Assembly (NCBI RefSeq): GCF_005049235.1 | Contig: NZ_SUMD01000012.1 | Coordinates: 1 to 64,000, forward strand | DNA from: Rhodococcus oryzae | GTDB taxonomy: Bacteria > Actinomycetota > Actinomycetes > Mycobacteriales > Mycobacteriaceae | Length of the DNA: 64,000 nt | Direction: 5' to 3' | Shown: positions 54,284 through 62,569 of the stretch, in pieces | Numbering within the stretch: position 1 is the stretch's first letter | How the letters are laid out: each line of letters starts with the position of its first letter | Program-made: the position numbers and the translations under genes | The notes under the pieces: model-generated | What the model saw: the letters and a program-made list of their open reading frames with translations, nothing else | Told to the model about the DNA's origin: nothing | Databases searched by the model: none

Positions 54284-55405
54284 TCAGTGCCGGACCACCC
54301 TGGCGGTCACCGTCTCTGCGAACTCCGCGGTCGACGCCAACCCGCCGAGGTCCGCGGTCGCGACCCCGGCCTGGAGGGTGTTCGCCACCGCCGACTGGAT
54401 CCGCTCCGCGGCCCGACCGAGCGCGGGGTCGCCGCCGCGGGAGCTCAACCAGTCGAAGAGCATGGCGGTCGAGAGGATCATCGCGGTCGGATTGGCGCGG
54501 TTGCGGCCCGCGATGTCGGGGGCGGCCCCGTGTGCCGCCTGCGCCATCGCCTTGGTCTCGGACGCGTTGAGCGACGGCGCGGTGCCGAGCGAACCGGACA
54601 GCTCCCCAGCCAGATCCGAGAGGATGTCACCGAACATGTTCTCGGTGACCACCACATCGAAGTCCTCGCCCCGCCGCACCAGGTGTGCCGCCATCGCGTC
54701 GACGTGTTCGTTTCGCACCTCGACGCCCGGGTACTGCGTCCCGATCTCGTGGCACACATCCCGAAACAGTCCGGTGGTCAGCGCGAGCACATTCGCCTTG
54801 TGCACCACCGTGACCCGGCCGCGGCGCCTGGAGGCGAGTTCGAAGGCGGCGCGGGCGATCCGTTCGGTGGCCCGCCTGGTGACCACCCCGACCGCCATCG
54901 CCACATCGGGTGTGGGCATGAACTCGCCACTGCCGGTGAACATGTTGCGGTCCGCGTAGAAGCCCTCGGTGTTCTCGCGGACGATCACCAGGTCCATCTC
55001 GGGCGACACCGCGCGCACCCCGGCAAAGGCACGTGCGGGCCTGATGTTGGCGAACAGGTCGAATCGCTTCCGGATCGTTCCGCCGGGAGTCAACTGACCG
55101 CGGAAGGGATCCGGGTAGGAGGCGCTGTCGTGCGGGCCGAGCACCCAGCCGTCGAGGTCGGCGAGCGCCACCAGGGTCGACTCCGGCATCGGCGTGCCGT
55201 GCTCGCCGATGGCGTCGAGGCCGACGTCCAGGGGCACCCAGGCCACCGGCGTGCCGCCCACCGCCGCGACGGCGGCGTCCGCGATCCGCTGAGCCGCGGG
55301 CACGATCTCGTGGCCGATCCCGTCTCCCACCAGCAGGCCCAAGCGGGTCGGCTCCGATGTCGCCTGCCGGGCCGGCTCCGATGTGATTGCGCTCGTCGGG
55401 TTCAC
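54284..55405 (-). CDS. Isocitrate/isopropylmalate dehydrogenase family enzyme
   Basis: The 373-residue protein is an NAD-dependent beta-decarboxylating dehydrogenase. Blocks are LGLLVGDGIGHEIVPAAQRI near 22, VRENTEGFYADRNMF with the catalytic Tyr near 142, VVHKANVLALTTGLFRDV with the Lys near 190, and ENMFGDILSDLAGELSGSLG near 238, which holds metal-binding Asp residues. It could be 3-isopropylmalate dehydrogenase or a tartrate/malate relative, and the ENTEGFYAD form leans to the latter. I chose the GTG at 55405 because AATGAT (55412-55417) lies 6 nt upstream; an ATG at 55426 is possible. Confidence 0.83.
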   Translation of the reverse strand: MNPTSAITSEPARQATSEPTRLGLLVGDGIGHEIVPAAQRIADAAVAAVGGTPVAWVPLDVGLDAIGEHGTPMPESTLVALADLDGWVLGPHDSASYPDPFRGQLTPGGTIRKRFDLFANIRPARAFAGVRAVSPEMDLVIVRENTEGFYADRNMFTGSGEFMPTPDVAMAVGVVTRRATERIARAAFELASRRRGRVTVVHKANVLALTTGLFRDVCHEIGTQYPGVEVRNEHVDAMAAHLVRRGEDFDVVVTENMFGDILSDLAGELSGSLGTAPSLNASETKAMAQAAHGAAPDIAGRNRANPTAMILSTAMLFDWLSSRGGDPALGRAAERIQSAVANTLQAGVATADLGGLASTAEFAETVTARVVRH

Positions 55406-55410
55406 CCGAC

Positions 55411-55417
55411 AATCATT
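55411..55417. promoter_or_regulatory. Shared -10 element of a divergent promoter pair
   Basis: AATCATT reads as AATCAT on the plus strand, 8 nt before the RNA-ligase-like ATG at 55425, and as AATGAT on the minus strand, 6 nt before the dehydrogenase GTG at 55405. Both genes appear leaderless and share one -10, so only one can be initiated at a time. Confidence 0.5.
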
Positions 55418-55424
55418 GCTCACC

Positions 55425-55937
55425 ATGGTGCAGTCCGTGGAGTTGTTGCTCGACGACCGCCTCGACGCAGCGGTGCGCCGTGAGTGGCGCCAGGTATCCG
55501 GAACCGGGATCCGCGGGCAGGACGCGGTCCGGCAGGTCTCGAACCGCCCGCACATCACGCTCGCGGTGGCCCAGCACATCGACCCCGAGACCGAACTCGA
55601 ACTGCAGCGGGGACTGCTCGCCCCCGCCCTCCAGGTCACCCTCGGCGGCCTTGTCGTGTTCGGCGGTCATCGAAAGACGCTGGCACACCTGGTCGTCCCG
55701 ACCGCCGGTCTGCTGTCGCTGCAACGGACCGTCTTCCGCCTGATGCGCCACAGCGAGGGGATACCCGCGCACACCCATCCCGGGGACTGGACGCCGCACG
55801 TCACACTGGCCAGACGGGTGCTGCCCGAGCAGATCGGGACCGCGATCTGCGCCGTCTCGGCCACCCATCTGACCGGACACGCGGTCTCGATCAGGCGGTG
55901 GGACGGCGAGGCCAAGCGGGAATGGCTCATCGCCTGA
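55425..55937 (+). CDS. 2'-5' RNA ligase/2H phosphoesterase superfamily protein
   Basis: The 170-residue protein has the two HxT motifs of the 2H phosphoesterase superfamily: NRPHITLAVAQ near residue 45 and TPHVTLARRVL near 124. These act on cyclic phosphates or 2'-5' bonds in RNA or small molecules. The true substrate is unknown. The ATG at 55425 sits 8 nt after the shared -10 and overlaps a possible minus-strand start codon. Confidence 0.85.
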   Translation: MVQSVELLLDDRLDAAVRREWRQVSGTGIRGQDAVRQVSNRPHITLAVAQHIDPETELELQRGLLAPALQVTLGGLVVFGGHRKTLAHLVVPTAGLLSLQRTVFRLMRHSEGIPAHTHPGDWTPHVTLARRVLPEQIGTAICAVSATHLTGHAVSIRRWDGEAKREWLIA

Positions 55938-56031
55938 GCCGGGTTCTCCCACACATGCGCGCCCCTGGCGGGAAGAATCGGACACGCGGCCGCGTTGAAC
56001 CCGGTCGATACGCATTGACGAGAGGATTCAG

Positions 56032-56394
56032 ATGCCCACGCAGACCCTGACCCAGCAGAACTTCGACGAAGTCATCGGCGGGAACGATGTCGTCCTCGTC
56101 GACTTCTGGGCGTCGTGGTGCGGACCGTGCCGCAACTTCGCCCCGACCTTCGAGGCCTCCGCCGAGCAGCATCCCGACGTGGTGCACGCGAAGGTGGACA
56201 CCGAAGCCGAGCAGGGACTCGCGGCCGCGGCCAACATCCGATCGATCCCGACGATCATGGCCTTCCGTGAGGGCATCCTGGTCTTCTCGCAGCCCGGTGC
56301 ACTCCCGCCCGCGGCGCTCGAGGATCTGGTGACCCAGGTCCAGGCGCTGGACATGGACAAGGTCCGCGAGCAGGTCGCGGCCGCTCAGGAGTGA
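56032..56394 (+). CDS. Thioredoxin
   Basis: The 120-residue protein is a classic thioredoxin: VLVDFWASWCGPCRNFAPTF near residues 21-40 holds the redox pair WCGPC, and IRSIPTIMAFREG supplies the cis-proline. It has an Ala-rich acidic tail. It starts at ATG 56032, with AGAGG about 7 nt upstream, and lies alone between convergent and divergent neighbours, so it is probably its own transcript. It would reduce cytoplasmic protein disulfides. Which of several thioredoxins in the genome it is cannot be said. Confidence 0.94.
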   Translation: MPTQTLTQQNFDEVIGGNDVVLVDFWASWCGPCRNFAPTFEASAEQHPDVVHAKVDTEAEQGLAAAANIRSIPTIMAFREGILVFSQPGALPPAALEDLVTQVQALDMDKVREQVAAAQE

Positions 56395-56410
56395 GCGCCC
56401 GCGGGCCGCG

Positions 56411-57184
56411 TCAGAGCGGCAGCGCCGTCTCCGCCAGCCCGGCGGGGGCACCCCGGCGCCGGAACCACTCCTGACCGAACGCGGCCCGCAGCTGCTCCTC
56501 CGGCATCTGCAGGAACGGTCCGAAGTCGCCGACCTGCGTCGCGTGCGCGTGCATCGCGGCCCGCTTGGCGCCCATCGCCGCGGTCACGTCCACCACGGTG
56601 GTGATGTCCTCCTCCGGCAGGCCGAAGGTGTCGAGGTCCGGCGGCTGGGCGTCCTCCGACCACTCCGGATTGGCCGCCATCAGCCTGCGGATGTGATCAC
56701 GGCTGACGGCCGCCTCGTAGACGTGCGGCACCCCGGCGATCTCCGCCGCGCGCACGCCCACATAATGCACCTGCACATGGTCCGGGTGCCCGTAGCCGCC
56801 GTTGGGGTCGTACACGGTGACCACGTCCGCGGACTCCTCGACGAGGATCGCGGCCAGCCGCGCCGCGGCCTCCTCGACGTCGGCATTGCAGAACGCCGCC
56901 GGGTTCGCGTTCTCGGGGGTGCCCGCCATCCCCGAGTCCGCGTAGTGCAGCAGCTCCACCCGATGCGCGCCGAGCACGCTGGTGGACTCCTCCAGCTCCC
57001 GTCGCCTGCGATCGGCGAGCGACTCCCCCTCCGCGAGCAGTCCCTCCGGGACCTCACCGAGGGCGCCGTCGGTCGCGGTGACGACGACGACGCGATGGCC
57101 TGCGTCGGCAGCCTGACGCATGACTCCGCCGGTGATGAACACCTCGTCGTCGGGGTGGGCGTGGAAGCAGACCAGGACGCTCAT
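56411..57184 (-). CDS. PIG-L family deacetylase (MshB/Mca-like)
   Basis: The 257-residue enzyme has the zinc motif HAHPDDEVFITGGVMRQAAD near residue 8 and the second His block GYGHPDHVQVHYVGVRAAE near 143. Actinobacterial members act in mycothiol synthesis (MshB), mycothiol detoxification (Mca) or on other N-acetyl-glucosaminyl compounds. Length is shorter than MshB and Mca (about 290-300), so it may be a third member with another substrate. I chose the ATG at 57184 (MSVLVCFHAHPDDE); an ATG at 57205 would add 7 residues. Confidence 0.88.
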   Translation of the reverse strand: MSVLVCFHAHPDDEVFITGGVMRQAADAGHRVVVVTATDGALGEVPEGLLAEGESLADRRRRELEESTSVLGAHRVELLHYADSGMAGTPENANPAAFCNADVEEAAARLAAILVEESADVVTVYDPNGGYGHPDHVQVHYVGVRAAEIAGVPHVYEAAVSRDHIRRLMAANPEWSEDAQPPDLDTFGLPEEDITTVVDVTAAMGAKRAAMHAHATQVGDFGPFLQMPEEQLRAAFGQEWFRRRGAPAGLAETALPL

Positions 57185-57244
57185 GCCGCAATGCTTCCAC
57201 AGCATCGCCGCGCACCCCCACGTGACCCGAGTAACTTGCCGACC

Positions 57245-57679
57245 ATGGACCGGCCATGGGACACAGCGGAATCGGGGGTGCTGCGACTTCCGTCGACACG
57301 CCTCGTGCGGGGACGCGCGCTACGAAAGCCACTACCGGACGGCGTTCGTCCCGAGTTCGGCCTCTACCTGCTCGGCAGTCCCCCACCCGCCAACGACTGG
57401 GAGTCGCGCTGGGTCCGGTGGCCTGATTTCCGGCTGCCGAGCGATCGGGCCGACGCCAGGGACGCGCTGCGCGAGGCGTGGGAACGCGCCCGAACACAGC
57501 GGGTGGAGGTCGCGTGCGGCGGCGGCAGAGGCCGCACCGGCACCGCGCTGGCCTGCATCGCCGTGCTCGACGGGGTCCCCACCGACGAGGCGGTCGCCTT
57601 CGTGCGCCTGCATTTCGATTCCCATGCGGTGGAGACGCCCTGGCAGCGGCGCTACGTCGCCCGATTCACCACCGTGTGA
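57245..57679 (+). CDS. Small protein-tyrosine-phosphatase-like protein
   Basis: The 144-residue protein has a phosphatase loop VEVACGGGRGRTGTALACIA near residues 88-107, which fits CX5R. The usual His before the Cys is replaced by Ala, so activity may be altered, but the Cys and Arg are present. The general-acid Asp could be in WPDFRLPSD. TAACTT (57232-57237) lies 7 nt before the ATG, the leaderless pattern. It converges on a secreted hydrolase; their shared terminator covers both stop codons. Confidence 0.8.
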   Translation: MDRPWDTAESGVLRLPSTRLVRGRALRKPLPDGVRPEFGLYLLGSPPPANDWESRWVRWPDFRLPSDRADARDALREAWERARTQRVEVACGGGRGRTGTALACIAVLDGVPTDEAVAFVRLHFDSHAVETPWQRRYVARFTTV

Positions 57680-57709
57680 CCGGTCGACCACGGGTGGCGA
57701 CCCGGTCAC
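57676..57709. terminator. Convergent terminator overlapping two stop codons
   Basis: GTGACCGGTCG (57676-57686) pairs with CGACCCGGTCAC (57698-57709) with one bulged base. The arms contain the TGA stops of both convergent genes (57677-57679 and 57706-57708), so the hairpin forms only after both ribosomes finish. Confidence 0.6.
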
Positions 57710-58932
57710 GGGTTGTTGAACCTGACCTCGGGGTAGGCCGGGCTCGGGCCGTCGAGGATCGGCTGCGGGATGCCCCGCAGGTGCAGGTCGAAGAAGGCAC
57801 CGATGTAGGCACGGGTGAGATCGACCGATCGACCCCCCGGCAGTGCGGCCCCGATCGGCGAGGCGGCCCCGACCGGCATCCCCAACCGCTCGGCGAGGGC
57901 GGGGATGTCGGTGAAGGAGGCGTGGCCGGCACCGGCCACGGTCAGCCATCGCTTCCACCCGACGAGCCGGCTCCACGCCGCGTCCCACGACACGTCCTGA
58001 CCGCCGGGGCGGTGGACCTCGTCGTCGGTGCCCATCATCAGGAACGGCCGGTCCCTGACCCCATCCGGCTGCATCGAGGTATGGAAGGAGCCGTCCATGT
58101 TGACGCCCGCGCGAACGCGATCGTCCGCCGCCATCGCCTCCGCTGCGCTCGCTCCGCCGATCGAGTGGCCTGCCATGCCGATGCGCTCGCTGTCGATCAG
58201 ACGCGAATGCGGCCAGGCCGAGTCGGGTGCGGTGAGCCGGTCAAGGAGAAACGACACGTCCGCGGCCCTTGTCTCGGTGACGACACCGAGGGTCCCCTCA
58301 TCCTTGGTCCGCTCGCAGGCGAGGCAGGTGGACATCTGCCCGCCCGGGAACTCGATGCCGAACGACTCGTTCGCGTGGTCGACGGCGGCCACGACGAAGC
58401 CGCGGGCGGCCAGCGCCTCGGCCAGGGCGGTGAGCGTGTAACGGGAGGCGGTGAAGCCAGGCGACAGCACCACCAGCGGGTACGAGCCCTCCACCGGCAC
58501 AGCGTCGACGACGCTGTGAGTGCCGGTGGCGCTGAGCACCTCGGCTGGCACCAGGCCCGCCAACTCCTGCCCCTCGAGCAGCAGCCTGATCTCCTCGGTC
58601 GTGGCGTACCGCGCCCGCGCGCCGGATCCGGGGCGGGCCGGGTAGTACATGCTGACCATCAGCTCACGCGGGTCCGATGCGACCCAGGGGTCGGGACGGG
58701 ACTCGTCGACCAGGTGCAGCGTGTTCCGCCCGACCGCGAACGCCCCTGTGGGAGCGGGCAATTGGAGGACGGCTCCGATGGCCGAGGAACCCGCGTCGGC
58801 GGCCGCGAGCGGGGACGCCGGGCTGACAGCGGCCGCAGTGAGCGGTAGCGCGAGCGCGAGGACCACGGCGGGAACGATTCGGGAGATTCTGATCACCCGC
58901 CTCACGCTAGGGACGGGGCGACCATGAGGCAT
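57706..58932 (-). CDS. Secreted alpha/beta-hydrolase (platelet-activating-factor acetylhydrolase-like)
   Basis: The 408-residue protein has a Sec signal peptide (ISRIVPAVVLALALPLTAAA then AVSPASPLAAA) and a lipase/acetylhydrolase domain. The nucleophile elbow GMAGHSIGGASAAEAM lies near residue 230, and PFLMMGTDDEV and AGHASFTD supply likely acid and His. This fold hydrolyses ester bonds of phospholipids or polyesters outside the cell. The start is uncertain: the ATG at 58932 is used here, but a GTG at 58905 would begin directly at the signal peptide. Confidence 0.82.
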   Translation of the reverse strand: MPHGRPVPSVRRVIRISRIVPAVVLALALPLTAAAVSPASPLAAADAGSSAIGAVLQLPAPTGAFAVGRNTLHLVDESRPDPWVASDPRELMVSMYYPARPGSGARARYATTEEIRLLLEGQELAGLVPAEVLSATGTHSVVDAVPVEGSYPLVVLSPGFTASRYTLTALAEALAARGFVVAAVDHANESFGIEFPGGQMSTCLACERTKDEGTLGVVTETRAADVSFLLDRLTAPDSAWPHSRLIDSERIGMAGHSIGGASAAEAMAADDRVRAGVNMDGSFHTSMQPDGVRDRPFLMMGTDDEVHRPGGQDVSWDAAWSRLVGWKRWLTVAGAGHASFTDIPALAERLGMPVGAASPIGAALPGGRSVDLTRAYIGAFFDLHLRGIPQPILDGPSPAYPEVRFNNP

Positions 58933-59001
58933 CACCCCACGGTCGCCCGTTCCTTACGGCCGAATCCGACCACGGGCTGATGCGCCCGCTGCGGCGCCCG
59001 G

Positions 59002-61737
59002 CTAGTGGGCAGCCGCGTCCCAGCTGCGACCGGTGCCAACCGAGACCTCCAGCGGCACAGAGAGTTCGATGGCGCCCGCCATCTTCTCCCGGATCAGCGC
59101 CTCGACCTGCTCGCGCTCGGACTCGACCACCTCGAGCACCAGTTCGTCGTGGACCTGCAGCAGCATCCGCGAGCGCAGCCCCGACTCGGCGAGGGAGCGC
59201 TGCACGTCGATCATCGCGACCTTGATGATGTCGGCGGCGGTGCCCTGGATCGGGGCGTTGAGCGCGGCCCGCTCGGCCACCTCACGACGCTGGCGGTTGT
59301 CGCTGTTCAGGTCCGGCAGGTACCGGCGCCTGCCGAACAGCGTGGAGGTGTAGCCGTCCTTACGGGCCTGCTCGACGACCTCGCGGAGGTAGTCGCGGAC
59401 CCCGCCGAAGCGAGAGAAGTAGGCGTCCATCTGCCCCTTCGCCTCCTCCGTGGAGATCTTCAGCTGCGACGCGAGGCCGAAAGCGCTCAGGCCGTATGCC
59501 AGCCCGTAGGACATCGCCTTCACCCGGCGGCGCAGCTCTGGGGTGACCTCCTCGATCGGCACCCCGAACGCACGCGAACCCACGAAACTGTGCAGGTCCT
59601 CGCCGGTGTTGAACGCCTCGATCAGGCCCTCGTCCCCGGACAGGTGCGCCATGATCCGCATCTCGATCTGGCTGTAGTCGGCGGTCAGCAGGTAGTCGTA
59701 GCCCTCCCCGACGACGAAGCCGTCCCGGATCTCGCGGCCCGCGTCTGTGCGCACCGGGATGTTCTGCAGGTTGGGCTCGGTGGACGAGAGCCTGCCGGTG
59801 GCGGCCACCGTCTGGTTGAAGGTGGTGTGGATCCGGGCGTCCTCCGCGACGGACTTGAGCAGCCCGTCGACGGTCACCTTGAGCCGGGTCGCGTCGCGGT
59901 GCGCGAGCAGGTGCTCGAGGAAGGGGTGCTCGGTCTTCTCGAACAGCGCCTCGAGCGCGGCCGCGTCGGTGGTGTACCCGGTCTTGGTCTTCTTCGTCTT
60001 CGGCATGTCGAGGTCCTCGAACAACACCACCTGCAGCTGCTTCGGCGAGCCGAGGTTGATCTGCTTGCCGATCACCTCGTACGCCGCGTTGGCGGCCAGG
60101 TTGATGGCGTCGGCAAAGCGACTCTGCAGGTCGTGCAGGTGCGCGGTGTCGACGGCGATGCCGGTGTACTCGATGTCCGCGAGCACGCCGAGCAGCGGCA
60201 GCTCCATCTCCGTGAGCAGCCCGGCCGACTCGATGTCGGCGAGCTCGGTATCCAGCGCGGCGGCCAGATCCACCACCGCCCTTGCCCGCAGGATCTCGCC
60301 CTCGGCGACGGCCGCATCGGCCTGGTCTTCCTCGTCGAGCAGCGAGAGCTGGCCCTCGCCCGAGTCCTCGACCCGCAGCTCGCGCTTGAGGTACCGCAGC
60401 GACAGGTCGTCGAGGTTGAAGCTGCGCTGCCCCGGCCGGACCAGGTACGCCGCGAGCGCGGTGTCGCTGGTCAGCCCGCCCAGCACCCAACCGCGACCGC
60501 GGAGGGCGTGCATTGCCACCTTGGCCTCGTGCAGCGCCTTCGGCTCGCTCGCGTCGGAAAGCCAAGCGCCGAGCGCCTTCTCGTCCTCGGGGCTCGCGGT
60601 GGCGGTGACGATGTACGCACCCTCGCCGTCCGAGGCCGCGATCGCGATCGCGCTGGCGTCGCCGCCGTACGGCTGCTTCGAGCCGACGACCGACAGCCCG
60701 TGCCGCTGTCCGGTGCGGGCATGCTCGGCCAGCCAGTCCGCAACCTCGCCCGGCGCCAGCGCGCCGCCGCGCACCTCGAAGCCCTCCTCGGCCTCGGGTT
60801 CGGCGGAGGAGAGGGTGTCGAACAACCGGTCCCGCAGCACCCGGAACTCGAGGTCGTCGAACAGCATGTGGATCCGGTCCCGGTCCCACGGCGCCAGCAC
60901 CAGCTGGTCCGGCGTGTACGGCAGCGGCACGTCGCGGACCATCTCGGTGAGGCGACGGTTGAGGATCACGCTGTTCAGGTTCTCGCGTAGCGAGTCGCCC
61001 ACCTTGCCCTTGACCTTGTCGACGTGCAGCACCAGCTCGTCGAACGAGCCGTACTCCCGGATCCACTTCGCCGCGGTCTTCTCGCCGACGCCGGGGATGC
61101 CGGGCAGGTTGTCGCTCGGGTCGCCGCGCAGGGCGGCGTAGTCCGGGTACTGGCTCGGGGTCAGGCCGTACTTGGCCTCGACCTCCTCGGGCGTGAACCG
61201 GGTGAGCTCGGAGACGCCCTTCTTCGGGTAGAGAACGGTGACGTCCGGGGTGACCAGCTGCAGCGCGTCCCGGTCGCCGGTGCACACCAGCACCCGGTAA
61301 CCCAGCTCGGTGGCCTGCGTGGTGAGGGTGGCGATGATGTCGTCGGCCTCGAAACCGGCCTCGGCCATCACCGGGATACCCAGCGCGCCGAGCACGTCCT
61401 TGGTGATCTCCACCTGCCCCTTGAACTCGTCCGGGGTCTTGCTGCGGTTCGCCTTGTACTCCGGGAAGGCCTCCGCGCGGAAGGTCTGCCGGGAGACGTC
61501 GAACGCGGCGGCCACGTGCGTCGGCTGCTCGTCGCGCAGCAGGTTGATCAGCATCGAGGTGAACCCGTACACCGCGTTGGTGGTCTGTCCGCTGTGCGTC
61601 TTGAAGTTCTCGGCGGGCAGCGCGAAGAACGCCCGATAGGCCAGGGAATGGCCGTCGAGCAGCAACAACGTCGGCTTGTCGGCGGTTGCGGCGCCGTCGG
61701 GGCGGGCGGAGGACCGTTGATCGGTTGCTGGGCTCAC
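59002..61737 (-). CDS. polA: DNA polymerase I
   Basis: PolA removes RNA primers and fills repair gaps, working with UvrABC. The 911-residue protein has an N-terminal 5' nuclease (TLLLLDGHSLAYRAFFALPA, EAGFEADDIIATL), a degenerate 3'-5' exonuclease region without the usual acidic set, and a polymerase with LTADYSQIEMRIMAHLSGDE near 680, AMSYGLAYGLSAFGLA and VHDELVLEVVES. I chose the GTG at 61737: TAGACT (61745-61750) lies 7 nt upstream, and mycobacterial PolA starts with the same MSPA; the open frame continues to 61767. Confidence 0.96.
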   Translation of the reverse strand: MSPATDQRSSARPDGAATADKPTLLLLDGHSLAYRAFFALPAENFKTHSGQTTNAVYGFTSMLINLLRDEQPTHVAAAFDVSRQTFRAEAFPEYKANRSKTPDEFKGQVEITKDVLGALGIPVMAEAGFEADDIIATLTTQATELGYRVLVCTGDRDALQLVTPDVTVLYPKKGVSELTRFTPEEVEAKYGLTPSQYPDYAALRGDPSDNLPGIPGVGEKTAAKWIREYGSFDELVLHVDKVKGKVGDSLRENLNSVILNRRLTEMVRDVPLPYTPDQLVLAPWDRDRIHMLFDDLEFRVLRDRLFDTLSSAEPEAEEGFEVRGGALAPGEVADWLAEHARTGQRHGLSVVGSKQPYGGDASAIAIAASDGEGAYIVTATASPEDEKALGAWLSDASEPKALHEAKVAMHALRGRGWVLGGLTSDTALAAYLVRPGQRSFNLDDLSLRYLKRELRVEDSGEGQLSLLDEEDQADAAVAEGEILRARAVVDLAAALDTELADIESAGLLTEMELPLLGVLADIEYTGIAVDTAHLHDLQSRFADAINLAANAAYEVIGKQINLGSPKQLQVVLFEDLDMPKTKKTKTGYTTDAAALEALFEKTEHPFLEHLLAHRDATRLKVTVDGLLKSVAEDARIHTTFNQTVAATGRLSSTEPNLQNIPVRTDAGREIRDGFVVGEGYDYLLTADYSQIEMRIMAHLSGDEGLIEAFNTGEDLHSFVGSRAFGVPIEEVTPELRRRVKAMSYGLAYGLSAFGLASQLKISTEEAKGQMDAYFSRFGGVRDYLREVVEQARKDGYTSTLFGRRRYLPDLNSDNRQRREVAERAALNAPIQGTAADIIKVAMIDVQRSLAESGLRSRMLLQVHDELVLEVVESEREQVEALIREKMAGAIELSVPLEVSVGTGRSWDAAAH

Positions 61738-61789
61738 CGCACTGAGTCTAGGGACGTGGACCGACACCCGAGAACCACCCCGACCACCG

Positions 61790-62569
61790 CTACCCCACCC
61801 CGAGGTAGGCGCGCTTGATCGCCGGATCGGCGAGCAACTCCTTGCCGGTCCCGGTTTTGGTCACCTCGCCGGTCTCCAGGATGTAGGCCCGATCTGTCCG
61901 GGTGAGCGCCTGCTGCGCGTTCTGCTCGACCAGCAGGATCGTGGTGCCCTGCGCGTTGATCTCCGCGATGATCCGGAATATCTGCTGGATCACCATGGGC
62001 GCCAACCCCATCGACGGCTCGTCCAACATCAGCAGACGCGGCCGCGACATGAGCGACCGGCCGATGGCCAGCATCTGCTGCTCACCGCCGGACATGGTCC
62101 CGCCGACCTGGGTGCGGCGCTCCTCGAGCCGGGGAAACAGCTCGAACACCCACTCCAGGCGCTCGGAGTACGCGGCCTTCGTTTCGAATTTGCGTGCATA
62201 GCAACCCATGTCGAGGTTCTCCTGCACGGTCATCCCGGGAAACACGCCGCGCCCCTCGGGCGCCTGCACCATGCCCATCTTCACCCGCTCGTGCGCCTTC
62301 ACGTGGGTGATGTCCCGGCCGTCGAACACGATGCGACCGTGGGTGAGCGGCAGCAGCCCGGACAACGCCCGCATGGTGGTGGACTTGCCCGCCCCGTTCG
62401 CGCCGAGCAGGGTCACCAGCTCACCGCGATCGACGTGCAGTGAGACCCCGTGCAGCGCCTGGATGCGCCCGTAGCTCACCGCGACGTCGGTCACCTCCAA
62501 CAGCGGCCCCTCGGCGGTCGCGACAGAACCGGCCTGGCCGGCCTCCTCGGTCTTCCTATGCGATGGCAT
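61790..62569 (-). CDS. livF: Branched-chain amino-acid ABC transporter ATPase LivF
   Basis: The 259-residue ATPase drives uptake of leucine, isoleucine and valine or related amides. Motifs are TLLGANGAGKSTTMRALSGL near 53, the LivF-type MVQAPEGRGVFPGMTVQENL near 103, TMSGGEQQMLAIGRSLMSRP and LLMLDEPSMGLAPMVIQQIF. The first 20 residues are an extra tail. The start lies 14 nt inside livG, so the pair is translationally coupled. The substrate might also be urea, as in UrtE systems; no binding protein is visible. Confidence 0.92.
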   Translation of the reverse strand: MPSHRKTEEAGQAGSVATAEGPLLEVTDVAVSYGRIQALHGVSLHVDRGELVTLLGANGAGKSTTMRALSGLLPLTHGRIVFDGRDITHVKAHERVKMGMVQAPEGRGVFPGMTVQENLDMGCYARKFETKAAYSERLEWVFELFPRLEERRTQVGGTMSGGEQQMLAIGRSLMSRPRLLMLDEPSMGLAPMVIQQIFRIIAEINAQGTTILLVEQNAQQALTRTDRAYILETGEVTKTGTGKELLADPAIKRAYLGVG

